From positions 744,001 to 808,000 of the forward strand of contig NZ_CP096882.1 in the NCBI RefSeq assembly GCF_023273875.1: a DNA stretch of 64,000 nt, given 5' to 3'. Each line of letters begins with the position of its first letter. Positions within the stretch are counted from its first letter, which is position 1. The stretch is from Pseudarthrobacter sp. SSS035 (lineage in GTDB: Bacteria; Actinomycetota; Actinomycetes; Actinomycetales; Micrococcaceae). This document shows, in pieces, positions 8,859 through 17,813 of this stretch. Under the pieces are notes generated by a model. That model worked only from the letters and a program-made list of their open reading frames with translations. It searched no databases and had not been told where the DNA came from. The translations under genes were made by a program, and so were the position numbers.

Positions 8859-9872
8859 TCACCCGATTTTTGTCCAGATGCCGCAACGAGATGATTCAAA
8901 TCCTTCGCCAGGGTAGACCGTCACCGTGACGCCGTTGGGTGCGAAGCCGACGAAGTCGTTAGCGATGATGTCACCGCCGCCGGTATTCCGGGACCAGTAG
9001 CAGTCCTTGGTGCCTGGCTTTGTTTTCCAGGTACCGGGCTCCATTGTTTGACCGACGACTTTGTCGCCATCGCCCATCTTGGTCGCGGTTACTGTCTCTT
9101 GGAGGAGAGCCGCGTGCGGAGCGTCCGGGCAAACAGTGAGAGCGGCTTCCGCCTCGGCTTTCCGCGCGGGAGTCGATTCCTGATCAGCGTAAGTGGTGTC
9201 GACTTTGGCGCAAAGGTTCATGATGTTGCCGACCGTGTAACCAGGGCCGCTGACGTTTGCTCCCTTTGACGCGACGAAGTCGACGAGCTTCTGTTCACTT
9301 GGAAGGAGTGTGGGCTTATCGCTTGGGTGAGAGCCGCCGATTTTCACTGAGCAGGTGCTGCCCCACGTGTAGTCAGGGCTGGCCCAAACCTCCTTGTAGG
9401 ACTTGTAGGTGGGTTGCGTGCTGCTGTAGCTGCCGCAGGTGAAGGTGTAGCGCGTGGCGATCTTCGCTTCCTCGGCGGCAACCTTGGCCGCTTCAGCCTT
9501 GACCTTTCCGGCAGCTATGAACTCGGCCTCCGTCATATTCACCATGATGTGGACGTAGCCGTCCTTGGACGTCTTGCCAGCGGCCGGGTTCGTGGAGACA
9601 GCCATGACGGATGCGTCCGGCACGATGTTCGTTGTCCAGTTTTTGCCGTCTTTGCCGACGAGGCGGGCGTAGTAGTCGCTCTTGTTCAGCAAGGCCCTGG
9701 CTTCGATGTACGTTTTGCCCACGACGTCGGGGACCGGCTTTGCGGTTGCTTTCGGGGAGGCGGAAGCGGAGACCGAAGGTGATGCGGTGTCGCTGGCCTG
9801 CTCCCCTGCCCCACATGCGGTGAGGGCCATAAGAATGGTGGCTGCCAAAACGGCAGAGAATTGAAGCTTCAT
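8859..9872 (-). CDS. secreted lipoprotein with PASTA-like domain
   Basis: 337 residues from ATG 9872; AAGGAAA lies about 10 bases upstream, and earlier in-frame starts at 9902 and 9932 lack signal-peptide logic. The lipobox LMALTAC (about residues 14-20) predicts lipid attachment. A Ser/Ala/Thr-rich linker is followed by a PASTA-like module (VPDVVGKTYIEARALL...SKDGYVHIMV) containing the NW signature (KNWTTNIV) shared with the lipoproteins at 39462 and 55960. The C-terminal part is cysteine-containing and ends with a beta-rich segment (GTWKTKPGTKDCYWSRN...GFESSRCGIW) found in many actinobacterial exported proteins. Probable cell-surface protein of unknown role. Confidence 0.8.
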   Translation of the reverse strand: MKLQFSAVLAATILMALTACGAGEQASDTASPSVSASASPKATAKPVPDVVGKTYIEARALLNKSDYYARLVGKDGKNWTTNIVPDASVMAVSTNPAAGKTSKDGYVHIMVNMTEAEFIAAGKVKAEAAKVAAEEAKIATRYTFTCGSYSSTQPTYKSYKEVWASPDYTWGSTCSVKIGGSHPSDKPTLLPSEQKLVDFVASKGANVSGPGYTVGNIMNLCAKVDTTYADQESTPARKAEAEAALTVCPDAPHAALLQETVTATKMGDGDKVVGQTMEPGTWKTKPGTKDCYWSRNTGGGDIIANDFVGFAPNGVTVTVYPGEGFESSRCGIWTKIG

Positions 9873-10156
9873 TTCCCGAATTTTCCTTTTGGGGTGCTTC
9901 ATCTGGTTCAGAGAACCCAGAGTTTGAACCAAATGAATGTGTCACAATTATTGACTGAACTTCAGCGTGAAATACCATGCGTCGAGACAATTCTGGCCTG
10001 GGGGGCCGACCCATAAATGCGGACCGGCGGTAACGGTCGGTTTTCGCCCTCTTTAGGTTACGCTCAGGCCGCTGTTGAGATGGTAGTGCCCGCTGAAGCT
10101 GAAAATGTCCCTGCTATCTTGCTGTGTTCCGTCCAGGCTCCTAGTGTGCCCATCTG

Positions 10157-10430
10157 GCTGACAGAAACACGCCATCGTCGGCTGGGGCGCGTCCGTGATC
10201 TTGCCTGGGAGAAACATCCTGCTAGACGCCGGCTCCGCCGAGGGGTGCTCCGGCCCACGAACTACGCGGCGTCGAGAAGCTGTCCGTGACCACGCAGGCA
10301 TCAACACCATGCAGGAACTGGCCGAGTCTGAGGAATCGACGTGGTCTGCCTGGGCGGCCGGCTGCGGAGCTCGAGCCGATGCTTCATCGAACCTCTGGCC
10401 GAAGCCGCCCTAGAGCGGATGAGCTTTTAG
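10157..10430 (+). pseudogene. degraded middle part of a DeoR/GlpR-type repressor
   Basis: Translation across frames gives KHAIVGWGASVILPGRNILLDAGSA, then LRGVEKLSVTT, GINTMQELAE, and IDVVCLGGRLRSSSRCFIEPLAEAALERMSF ending at TAG 10428-10430. These are the ILLDAGTT, LTVVTN and VVxLGGxLR...GPLAExxL signatures of the DeoR C-terminal sugar-phosphate-sensing domain, in order. At least three frame changes are needed. The remaining C-terminal part lies upstream at 8400-8641, so the pieces are in permuted order or come from two genes. The rest of the 9873-10522 gap shows no gene. Confidence 0.6.
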
Positions 10431-10468
10431 CGAAGCGGATTATTCTCAGCTGAAGTAAAACGGCCCAA

Positions 10469-10494
10469 GTCCGTGCCTGCATAAAGGCACGGAC
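10469..10494 (-). terminator. hairpin downstream of the OB-fold gene
   Basis: GTCCGTGCCT (10469-10478) pairs perfectly with 10485-10494 around a six-base loop. It sits 29 bases beyond the stop codon of the 10523-11122 gene, and the minus strand has a short T-run (CGTTTTAC) after it. Confidence 0.65.
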
Positions 10495-10522
10495 ATGGAC
10501 CGCCCAGACTAGAAGTGTTTGA

Positions 10523-11122
10523 TCAGAGAACTTCGCAAGCCTTCAGCTCGACGCCGAGGTCCCCGCCATCCTGGAACGTGCCCCGGACCGTGATCGCGCT
10601 TTCGGGCACAATCGTGGCTGCCTTCGCCGCCGCTATGTCACTGCAGTTGACATGCAGGAAGCTGAACTGGTCGCCGTTGTCGAGCCTCACGATGTACTGG
10701 TCCTTATCAAGCAACTCAGTGTCAACCTTGTCGACGCTGCCGGTCACCTGCAGAACTTTTCCCTTGTACTTCGCGTCGGCAGCGGCCTCGTTGCCCTTGA
10801 AGTCCGCGAGTAGCTGTGCGGCATCAACTGACACTACCTCGGGAGCCGCCGCCTTTGCCGGGGCCTCTGTTGCTGCTGGCGCTGGCGCCGCACCTGGTGC
10901 CGCTGCCGACGCGTCCGCTGCAGGAGCGACTGTAGCTGAAGAATTATCCTTCTTGCCGCCGTTTGCAATCGACGAAATGATCATAATCAATACAAGGGCA
11001 AGCGGGAGTATGAAACGCTTCTTCTTGAACCAGGGGCGAGATGCCTTGCGGTATGCCTTATCGGCTGCCGCTTGGGCTTTGCCGTCACGCTTAGCCTCCG
11101 GCAATGTTGTGTTCTCAGTCAT
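10523..11122 (-). CDS. membrane-anchored tRNA_anti-like (OB-fold) protein
   Basis: 199 residues. A charged cytoplasmic start is followed by one TM segment (FILPLALVLIMIISSI, about residues 37-53), an Ala/Pro-rich linker (60-100) and a C-terminal domain. The C-terminal domain reads AAQLLADFKGNEAAADAKYKGKVLQVTGSV, the signature of the tRNA_anti-like OB-fold family. LHVNCSD and LKACEVL supply a cysteine pair that may form a disulphide. The family is usually exported and of unknown ligand. A hairpin follows at 10469-10494. Confidence 0.8.
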   Translation of the reverse strand: MTENTTLPEAKRDGKAQAAADKAYRKASRPWFKKKRFILPLALVLIMIISSIANGGKKDNSSATVAPAADASAAAPGAAPAPAATEAPAKAAAPEVVSVDAAQLLADFKGNEAAADAKYKGKVLQVTGSVDKVDTELLDKDQYIVRLDNGDQFSFLHVNCSDIAAAKAATIVPESAITVRGTFQDGGDLGVELKACEVL

Positions 11123-11418
11123 TGCAGATCCTGTCTAACTCGTTGGTTAACTTCTCTGGGTGGCTTGTCTGCCTACGGAATTGCTGAGATAAAGCCTGCA
11201 TCAGAGATGACAGATTCGGCCCCCGAACAAACTATAGCCACGAAAAACTCCAAGCTGAGTATTTGCTGAGACATGACTGTATGGCGTCTGGCAGTTTGCT
11301 ATTGGACGACGCCGTCACCGCCTCCGGAAATTCCGCACGGATGTGGTTCTCGGAACAGATACAAACCGCGTTACACGGTCACTGCCGGCAAGGACGCCGC
11401 CGGTGAGGAGGACACTGT

Positions 11419-12699
11419 TTGGACTACGGGCTGAGGTTTTCGGACCCGGCGAAGTACTCGCGCGCCCTGCGCCGCGACCACGAACTGGTCATCTCCGGTG
11501 TCCCGCGCCCGGAGATCCCCAACGACCTGGCGGATTCGTGGCGCCGCTCCATGGCCCTGGGCATCAGCCCGGACCAGCACAGCCCGCGGCACCTGCACGA
11601 CGCCGCTGACGTCCTGGAGCTGCGGCGGGAGCACCGGCTGCACCAGGTCATGCCGGCGCTCAACGACCTGCTGGCCGACGACTCCAGTTCCGGCCGGCAC
11701 CTGCTGGTGCTCACCGACGCCCGCGGCGAGATCCTATGGCGGGTGGGCAGCCCGGAGGTGCTGCGGCGCGCGGACCGGCTGGAGTTCTCCGAAGGGGCCG
11801 ACTGGTCCGAGGCCGGCATCGGCACCAACGCCATCAGCGAGGCGCTGGTCACGGGCCGGCCGGTCCAGCTGTTCTCCGCCGAGCACCTGGTCCGCACCCA
11901 CCATGAGTGGGCCTGCACGGCGGCGCCCATCACGGACCCGGCCACGGGACGGCTGCTGGGCGTGCTCGACGTCTCCGGACCGCTGGACACCATCAGCGCG
12001 GACACGCTGCGGATGGTGCGGTGCGCGGTCCGCCTGGCGGAGTCCCTGTTGGGAACGCCCGACGGCGGGACGTCCGTGAGTGCCTCAGCTCCCGTTCGCG
12101 CGTCCCGGCCATCCGTCCGCCGGCCGGTCTCTGCCGTCGAGTCACTGGAACTCCTCGGGGACAAACCTGCCGCGGTGTTCCGGGACGGCAGCCGGGTGCC
12201 GCTGACGCTGCGCCGGGCGGAAATTCTCGCGCTGCTGGATTCACGTGCCCAGGGCTGGACCGCCGAGGAACTCGCCTATGAGCTCTACGGCGACACAGGC
12301 ACTACGGCGGCCATCCGCACGGAGATGTTCCGTGTCCGGTCCATGGTGGGCGATGCTGTGGAGTCGAACCCATACCGTTTCGTCGCAGGCCTGACCGGAC
12401 GGTCTGATTCGGTGCGGGTGCTGCGGTTGCTGCGCGAGGGGCTCGTGGCCGAGGCACTCAAGGCATACTGCGCTCCCCTACTCAGCCGCTCGGGGGCCCT
12501 GGCCGTGCAGCTGCTCCGAGATCAGCTGGATCTGGCTGTGGGGTCGGCCGTGCGTTCCAGCGGCAACGCCGGGCTTCTGGTCCGGTGGCTGTCGACGGAT
12601 ATGGGCGCCGCGGATTTCGAGGCGGTCGAAGCGCTGGGACGGCTGGTGGGACGCGGGGACGCGCGGTATCTGGCGTTCCGGGCGTGCTTCGGAGATTGA
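11419..12699 (+). CDS. GAF-domain transcriptional regulator
   Basis: 426 residues. The TTG start at 11419 is preceded by GAGGAGG about 8 bases upstream. Residues about 60-215 form a GAF sensor domain (LLVLTDARGEILWRVGS, GADWSEAGIGTNAISEAL, THHEWACTAAPITDP, LLGVLDVSGP), the arrangement seen in AcoR-like regulators. The C-terminal half has a winged-helix-like region (LTLRRAEILALLDSRAQGWTAEELAYELYGD...IRTEMFRVRSMVG) and no AAA+ domain. In related bacteria such proteins often lie beside aldehyde or alcohol dehydrogenase genes, but no such gene is adjacent here, so the target is unknown. Confidence 0.8.
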   Translation: MDYGLRFSDPAKYSRALRRDHELVISGVPRPEIPNDLADSWRRSMALGISPDQHSPRHLHDAADVLELRREHRLHQVMPALNDLLADDSSSGRHLLVLTDARGEILWRVGSPEVLRRADRLEFSEGADWSEAGIGTNAISEALVTGRPVQLFSAEHLVRTHHEWACTAAPITDPATGRLLGVLDVSGPLDTISADTLRMVRCAVRLAESLLGTPDGGTSVSASAPVRASRPSVRRPVSAVESLELLGDKPAAVFRDGSRVPLTLRRAEILALLDSRAQGWTAEELAYELYGDTGTTAAIRTEMFRVRSMVGDAVESNPYRFVAGLTGRSDSVRVLRLLREGLVAEALKAYCAPLLSRSGALAVQLLRDQLDLAVGSAVRSSGNAGLLVRWLSTDMGAADFEAVEALGRLVGRGDARYLAFRACFGD

Positions 12700-13289
12700 G
12701 GTGATCTAAACACGGCAGAAGAGGCATATCTGCATTTGGGATATCAGAAGATGACATCGGACATAACTACGGGCCCTCGAAGTTGGGGAGCGTTCGGATG
12801 AACTACCCCTCACGTCGGCAGGTCAGCTCTGGCAAACGACGGAAATCAACGCCCGCCACTGGATGCGTGCGATGGGTCTTCCCGACGCTCACTTACCCAG
12901 GCGGGCGCCAATTCTGGAATCGCCAAGTGAAATACGAGGCCCCTGATGTGGCGGCCATATTTGCAGAACCTGGTCGGAGCGCGGCAAAGACTTTGGGGTG
13001 CGTAAGCCGCAAACAGATTTCCCGTCTCGGCGCGCTGGATCCTTAAGCGCAACGGGCGAGTTTTCGGGCGTGTTCCGATCGTGCCTGCGGTGCCACGGCT
13101 ACGGTCGCCCACACGGCTGCGTCGCCGCGGCAGCCCACCATGGGGCCTTCGAGCAGAAATATACCATCGCGCTTCCTACGTGGAATCTCGGCCCACCTAC
13201 GCGAAATAATGGACGCTCATCGATGGAAATCGACGAGGCCTACGTGATATTCTTGTGAATGTCAACTTGAGCTAAGGAGGCGGCAACAA
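12700..13289. other. 590-base region without a supported gene
   Basis: Several short open frames exist on both strands, but none has a ribosome site, a recognisable motif or good codon use. The last 25 bases carry the strong ribosome site of the DGQHR gene. GC content drops locally at 13140-13280, which fits the left edge of the accessory island. Confidence 0.4.
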
Positions 13290-14447
13290 ATGGAATTGCA
13301 GCTCAAGGGGATCGGCTACAAGCAGGGCGACCGGCAGATGATCGCTACCGCGATGGACCCGATCTCACTCGTAAAGACGGTGACACCACCCGACGTATGG
13401 AATCCCGTAGGCGAGCAGCCACACGGGAACCGCCCCGTGGATAGACCGCACCGGCGCCGCATCGCTGACTACCTCGAAACGGTGGAGGACTTCGTCGGAG
13501 TCGTCCTTTACGCGAAGCCGGAGGAAGCCCGCTTCGAACCCGAAATCGACCATGGCGGTCCAGGGCGCGGCGGCACACTCTACCTTGCATACGGTGCGCA
13601 ACTAGACGTCGGTGACGGCCAGCATCGCATTGCCGCGTACTCCGATGTCATGGCCGAGCACCCCGAAGAAGACGATCCCGTCCGTCGGCGTCTTCGCCGC
13701 AGCGGACAACCCGTGATCATCGTCATCGACGACAACCCGCTACACCGGGCGCAGGACTTCACCGACTTGCAGCGCAACACGAAGCCGCAGACGCGCAGTC
13801 TCGCAATGAGCATGGACCGACGTCAGATCGTCAATGTCGTGCTGATTAGCACCGTACAGAACCCTGAACTGCGGATCTTCGGAGAAGGTGCAAGCCGCGT
13901 CGAGTTCCTGTCCGACTCACCGGGCAAATTCAGTGCCAAGCTCTTCTCTTTCAAGACGATCCGGTACATGACCGGCACCATGCTCATCGGTACTTCCCAG
14001 CGGACGACGGGCGGCTGGGACAAGGCCGTTGACCGAATGGTTGAGCATGACCAGCACGGTGCTCGAGAGCTGATTGAGGCTTTCTGGAAGGGCGTTGGCG
14101 CGCTTCCAGACGTCGCGGCAGTGACCGAGGGAATACGCACTGCGGCAGACCTGCGGGAGAAGACTTATCTGGGCAGCGCTGGGATCCTTTACGCTTTGGC
14201 CTTCGCTGTCTACAAGGCGCGCGAGGCCGGCCAGCCCGTCGACCGGGCACTTGAATCGATGAAGGCTCTCGACTTCGGGCGAGCACAACCGACGGAAGAG
14301 CGCTCTCTTACTCCGAGAGACACGATCTTCGCGGGGAATCTCGTTGACCCAAGAACGGGAAAGGTTGGTTCAGGTCGGCCGGCTTGGGAAGCTGCAGCCG
14401 AGGCCATCTTCTCGAACATAACGCCCGAGCACCAAACAACGAACTGA
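13290..14447 (+). CDS. DGQHR-domain protein (DndB-like)
   Basis: 385 residues, ATG 13290 after AAGGAGG. The motif DVGDGQHRIAAY is at residues 106-117. The region IDDNPLHRAQDFTDLQRNTKPQTRSLAMSMD corresponds to the second conserved block of DGQHR/DndB proteins (D-L-N-x..K-P..S). DndB regulates phosphorothioate DNA modification in dnd systems, but DGQHR proteins also occur alone in defence islands. No dndACDE genes are in this window, so it is an orphan or belongs to another system. Base composition is slightly more AT-rich than the housekeeping genes. Confidence 0.8.
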   Translation: MELQLKGIGYKQGDRQMIATAMDPISLVKTVTPPDVWNPVGEQPHGNRPVDRPHRRRIADYLETVEDFVGVVLYAKPEEARFEPEIDHGGPGRGGTLYLAYGAQLDVGDGQHRIAAYSDVMAEHPEEDDPVRRRLRRSGQPVIIVIDDNPLHRAQDFTDLQRNTKPQTRSLAMSMDRRQIVNVVLISTVQNPELRIFGEGASRVEFLSDSPGKFSAKLFSFKTIRYMTGTMLIGTSQRTTGGWDKAVDRMVEHDQHGARELIEAFWKGVGALPDVAAVTEGIRTAADLREKTYLGSAGILYALAFAVYKAREAGQPVDRALESMKALDFGRAQPTEERSLTPRDTIFAGNLVDPRTGKVGSGRPAWEAAAEAIFSNITPEHQTTN

Positions 14448-14894
14448 GGCCGGCGAAGGAACTCTCGGTCCAGCCTAACTGGTGCTTATGCCGCTGCCGG
14501 CGGTGGTCACCTCTTCGCATGAGTGGCCATTGCCTTCAACAACTTCGCCGCCGAGTCCAAGGAGACGCCACCCCGGCGATCACAGCCCAAGTAGTGGCTG
14601 GCCCTGAACGACACGACGACGGCATTCCTGTGACCGTTGGATGATGATGCACCTATGGTGCCAGGCGAAAAATTGCCGCGAGGATTCCTTCGCCAGGCCA
14701 ACAGTGACGGATGGAACGACGATTGGGAGTCTACGTCGCATCCGACGGTTCCGTCAGCGTTGGCGGGCGGCAGTGTTCCCCTGACATTCCCAGCGTATTT
14801 TGTCCAGCAAGCGTCTGCCCAGGGACTAGTCCCGCCACCGAGCCTTCCTATAGTTCAATCCTGGTCGAACGCGCCAGGAGTAATCAGGCTCTAG
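14448..14894. other. 447-base region without a supported gene
   Basis: An open frame from 14637 to 14894 (85 codons, proline-rich) has no ribosome site and no recognisable motif. No RNA gene or repeat seen. The region separates the plus-strand DGQHR gene from the minus-strand ImmA/IrrE operon, so the transcripts converge here. Confidence 0.4.
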
Positions 14895-16046
14895 CTAGAG
14901 AACGACTCTCAATGCCGGTCGCTCAACGACATTCCCGAGCACTTGGCGCACCCGCTCGGGAGCCCACTGAAGCTCATTCGACAAGTCAACAATTGAAAAC
15001 CCATACTTTTCAGCAACTTTCATTGCGTCCTTCAGAAGCATTGGCATTTCCCCTGGATAGTCCAATACAGACGCTTCCTGGCGAATGCCAGTGCGCAACT
15101 TTTGATACGCGCGACGAACGGAGACGTCAGAGGCCCCTTTCAGCTCTTGCATCCGATATACAAGAGCCTCGGGCGAAACGCCCCACTGCTGGCTGATCCT
15201 ACTGAGCTTCGGGAGATTCATAGTACTCGGCAGGAGTGGCTCAATCTCGGTTCGAGGCATCAGAAACTCGGCAGCAAATGCGTCGGCTTCCCTTTCTTGA
15301 AGGGGATCCCCTACTGCAACATCCCGATGAAGGATCAGGTGTCCGATTTCATGGGCACAGGTGAAGCGATACCTGTAGACGGATTTGGCCTTCTCCGGTG
15401 TCACCACGACTATCGGGCGCTCCAGTGCTGACGTTGAAAACGCGTCGACCCGTGCGGCCGCATCTGGTTCACCGACCATAGCCAGGAACGAGACCACTAT
15501 TCCGTTTCGTTCCATGAGCTCCACAAGGTTGGCCACAGGCCCTTCAGGCAATTCCCAGTAGGCGCGAAGAGCCCTTGCCGCTTCTACCGGAGTCATAGTG
15601 TCATGAAGGCCATCAAGATTCGGAACATTAGCCTCCGGCAATTCAACTCGCTTCTCAAGGGCGAACGTGAGCTCCCAAACCTGTTCTACAAACGTTGTCG
15701 CCTTAAGCCGTTCATAGGACCGAGTTGAGCGAAGGCTCCGGAAATGCGCCTGCGACACATCCACCTTGCCGATAGGCCGCCCTGTTGCGAAGAAGGCCAC
15801 GGGCTGGTTCAACTCGTCGGCCATCAGACGAATCATTTCCGGGCGTGGAGTTACCCCCGCTTCGTATTGCCCGATGGCTGCGCCTGTGACACCGACGGCA
15901 TCCCCTAAGGCATGTTTGGTAACTCCCGCTAGTTGACGGGCCTGGGTCAAGCGTGCCGGATCGAACGAATTTCGCACGGCACGCGTTGACATGAGCTCCT
16001 CGGACGAGAACAGAGTGAGCTGGCGTGTATTCAGCTTCTTAACCAC
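14895..16046 (-). CDS. XRE-type HTH + ImmA/IrrE metallopeptidase
   Basis: 383 residues from GTG 16046, which overlaps the stop of the upstream gene; an in-frame ATG at 15992 is the alternative. An XRE helix-turn-helix spans about residues 30-85 (LTQARQLAGVTKHALGDAVGVTGAAIGQYEAG). The zinc protease core has CAHEIGHLILH (HExxH 232-236) and the third ligand region EREADAFAAEFLMP (252-264). Proteins of this architecture cleave or derepress a partner repressor in mobile elements and stress responses. The upstream 244-residue gene is probably its functional partner. Confidence 0.9.
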   Translation of the reverse strand: MVKKLNTRQLTLFSSEELMSTRAVRNSFDPARLTQARQLAGVTKHALGDAVGVTGAAIGQYEAGVTPRPEMIRLMADELNQPVAFFATGRPIGKVDVSQAHFRSLRSTRSYERLKATTFVEQVWELTFALEKRVELPEANVPNLDGLHDTMTPVEAARALRAYWELPEGPVANLVELMERNGIVVSFLAMVGEPDAAARVDAFSTSALERPIVVVTPEKAKSVYRYRFTCAHEIGHLILHRDVAVGDPLQEREADAFAAEFLMPRTEIEPLLPSTMNLPKLSRISQQWGVSPEALVYRMQELKGASDVSVRRAYQKLRTGIRQEASVLDYPGEMPMLLKDAMKVAEKYGFSIVDLSNELQWAPERVRQVLGNVVERPALRVVL

Positions 16047-16773
16047 TTACTCGCTTGGGCAACAAACCGAAGTCGCGCCGGGGTTGGCCATCGAAGCGCT
16101 TCGACTCAGAAGACTCAGTCATCTCCGCGGTGTCGGCAGCATGCAGCATCTGGACGTTCTCCAAGAGGAGAGTCCCGTCATCATTAAGCTTGGCATCTGC
16201 CCAAACCGCATGGTGCAGCGCTTTGGAGCTACTTGCATACGCGACGACAACGACGCGGTGGTGCTCACGGGGCTCGGAGTCGACCAGGACCCTCAAGGAT
16301 TCCACGAGCTGAAGTTCTTCTTCACTGAGCGACGCCCGGGCACCATCCCCCAAATCGAGCATCCCCTGCGTCGCCCCGACCGGGATGGTAAACGTGCCAA
16401 CGCGAGAATCCGAGGTGGCGTACTTCTTCATCAACAAGTCCGTAGCCGACGACTTTGAGTAGCGCCACTGAACGAGCGCCGTTCCATTGATCACGAGTAC
16501 CTTTGGCTTACCCTTGCCGGGACTCTTGTATTCAACGTCCTCTTTGCCTGCCAAAGCTTCATAAAGCCGTTCCTGTACGGTATAACTCACCGTCCCATAG
16601 GCTCTTTTGTTCGAAGAACGAATCATCGACTGAGCGTCGGCGTGCTCATCATGACAACTAATCAGCGCTTCAGTGAGTAGGGTGGGAAGCGATTTTCCAA
16701 TTACCCCGAACCGCTGAAATGCCCACGCGATATCGACTACAAGTTCCACATGGTCTCCTATAGATAAGTACAA
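16039..16773 (-). CDS. partner protein of the ImmA/IrrE gene, unrecognised
   Basis: 244 residues. Its last bases overlap the start of the XRE-ImmA gene by 8, so the two are translationally coupled. No TM segment is visible; features include YGTVSYTVQERLYEALAG, a basic stretch (YKSPGKGKPKVLVINGTALVQWRYSKSSATDLLMKKYA) and a HRVVVVAYASSSKALHHAVWADAKL core. The C-terminus is charged and probably disordered. I do not know the family. It may be the sensor or the target of the protease, which is inference from coupling only. Confidence 0.65.
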   Translation of the reverse strand: MYLSIGDHVELVVDIAWAFQRFGVIGKSLPTLLTEALISCHDEHADAQSMIRSSNKRAYGTVSYTVQERLYEALAGKEDVEYKSPGKGKPKVLVINGTALVQWRYSKSSATDLLMKKYATSDSRVGTFTIPVGATQGMLDLGDGARASLSEEELQLVESLRVLVDSEPREHHRVVVVAYASSSKALHHAVWADAKLNDDGTLLLENVQMLHAADTAEMTESSESKRFDGQPRRDFGLLPKRVSG

Positions 16774-16880
16774 GAACCATACCCTGGCACTTTAGAAAAG
16801 TCTACAAACTGCACAGTTTCGGGCTGGGCGCAGGACCTTCGCCAAAGAATCCACGCAACGACAGCAGTGGGTTCGCCTGT

Positions 16881-17813
16881 TCAAGCGCTCCTGAACGACT
16901 CGTAAGCAGACTCCAGCAACTGTCGTCGGGGATACTCCCGCCGGTTTTGAGGTAGCTCCATTAGTCGCTGCCCGTGCCTTGCCTGGATGCCGTGCTTCAG
17001 CATCGGGCCATCAATCTCCGCCAAAATATCTTCGCGAACCTCGACCACGAAATCAGGACGAATTCCCAGGATATGGGCGTCAAAAGCGGCATGATGTATT
17101 TTGCACAATGCCATTCCGTTGACGACAGAAGCAATGCCAAGTTCCGAGCTGTCGGGCACAATGTGGGCGGCATCAAGTAACTCCTTGTGCGCCAGTGAAC
17201 ATACGGCGCATCTGCTTCTGTACGCCCGCAGCACAGTTGATCGAAATACCGGTTGATGCAGCCGTCGTTTAGTCTCCACCATGAGGTACCGACGTAGAGG
17301 CTCCTCCAACGGACTTCCTTCGCTCACCAAACCCCTGCCCACATTCGGGTCAATGACGAATTGCTTGAGCTCAGGCTCTTCCCAAAGTAGGTATACCGGA
17401 AAAACTGGTTGGAAAACCGCTGGGCCCATGCCGACGCCGAAGAACCAAATGAGAGGCAGCTTCTGCTCCATTGCAGAACGAAGAGCCCTGTTATCAGGGT
17501 GCTCGGGGTCATCGCCTCTCCAGGCGTAACGAAGGAGTCCATCTGGCCCAACATTGTCGTTGTAAGGGCGTTCCTTGCCGGGAGCTCTGTAGACCGTCTG
17601 GATGGAGAGAGCGGCGGAGAGGTCGCGTGGCTTCCAAATGCCGGTCTGCGTGGCCTGCAACCGTCTTGAATCACCATCGAGAGCGAAATCCTGGATGTCT
17701 TCCCTTGTGAGCCAATCTTGACCGTCGTTTGTACGAACCGTGAGCCACGCCATCGCTTCTCGCCGCAGCCTTGAATCAAAACTGTCCGTGCCGGTTTCCC
17801 CAATTTCGACCAT
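16881..17813 (-). CDS. HNH endonuclease, restriction-type (HNH_2)
   Basis: About 310 residues from ATG 17813 (MVEIGETGTDSF); the frame extends to 17888 but the added residues do not look like protein. The N-terminal domain contains LTREDIQDFALDG and LQATQTGIWKPRDLSAALSIQT, as in the N-terminus of COG3440-type putative restriction endonucleases. The C-terminal HNH_2 core is CAVCSLAHKELLDAAHIVPDSSELG...NGMALCKIHHAAFD (about residues 202-245), with both Cys pairs or equivalents and the H-x-x-x-F. Likely a modification-dependent or stand-alone nuclease acting on invading DNA. No methyltransferase is adjacent. Confidence 0.8.
   Translation of the reverse strand: MVEIGETGTDSFDSRLRREAMAWLTVRTNDGQDWLTREDIQDFALDGDSRRLQATQTGIWKPRDLSAALSIQTVYRAPGKERPYNDNVGPDGLLRYAWRGDDPEHPDNRALRSAMEQKLPLIWFFGVGMGPAVFQPVFPVYLLWEEPELKQFVIDPNVGRGLVSEGSPLEEPLRRYLMVETKRRLHQPVFRSTVLRAYRSRCAVCSLAHKELLDAAHIVPDSSELGIASVVNGMALCKIHHAAFDAHILGIRPDFVVEVREDILAEIDGPMLKHGIQARHGQRLMELPQNRREYPRRQLLESAYESFRSA

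Noticed and set aside
10017..10289. 90-codon plus-strand frame
   Set aside because: The region is better explained as a frameshifted DeoR remnant; the frame mixes parts of it.
12783..13258. Short plus-strand frames before the DGQHR gene
   Set aside because: No start signals, basic composition, no recognisable domain.
14637..14894. 85-codon plus-strand frame after the DGQHR gene
   Set aside because: No ribosome site, no motif, proline-rich composition; not counted as a gene.
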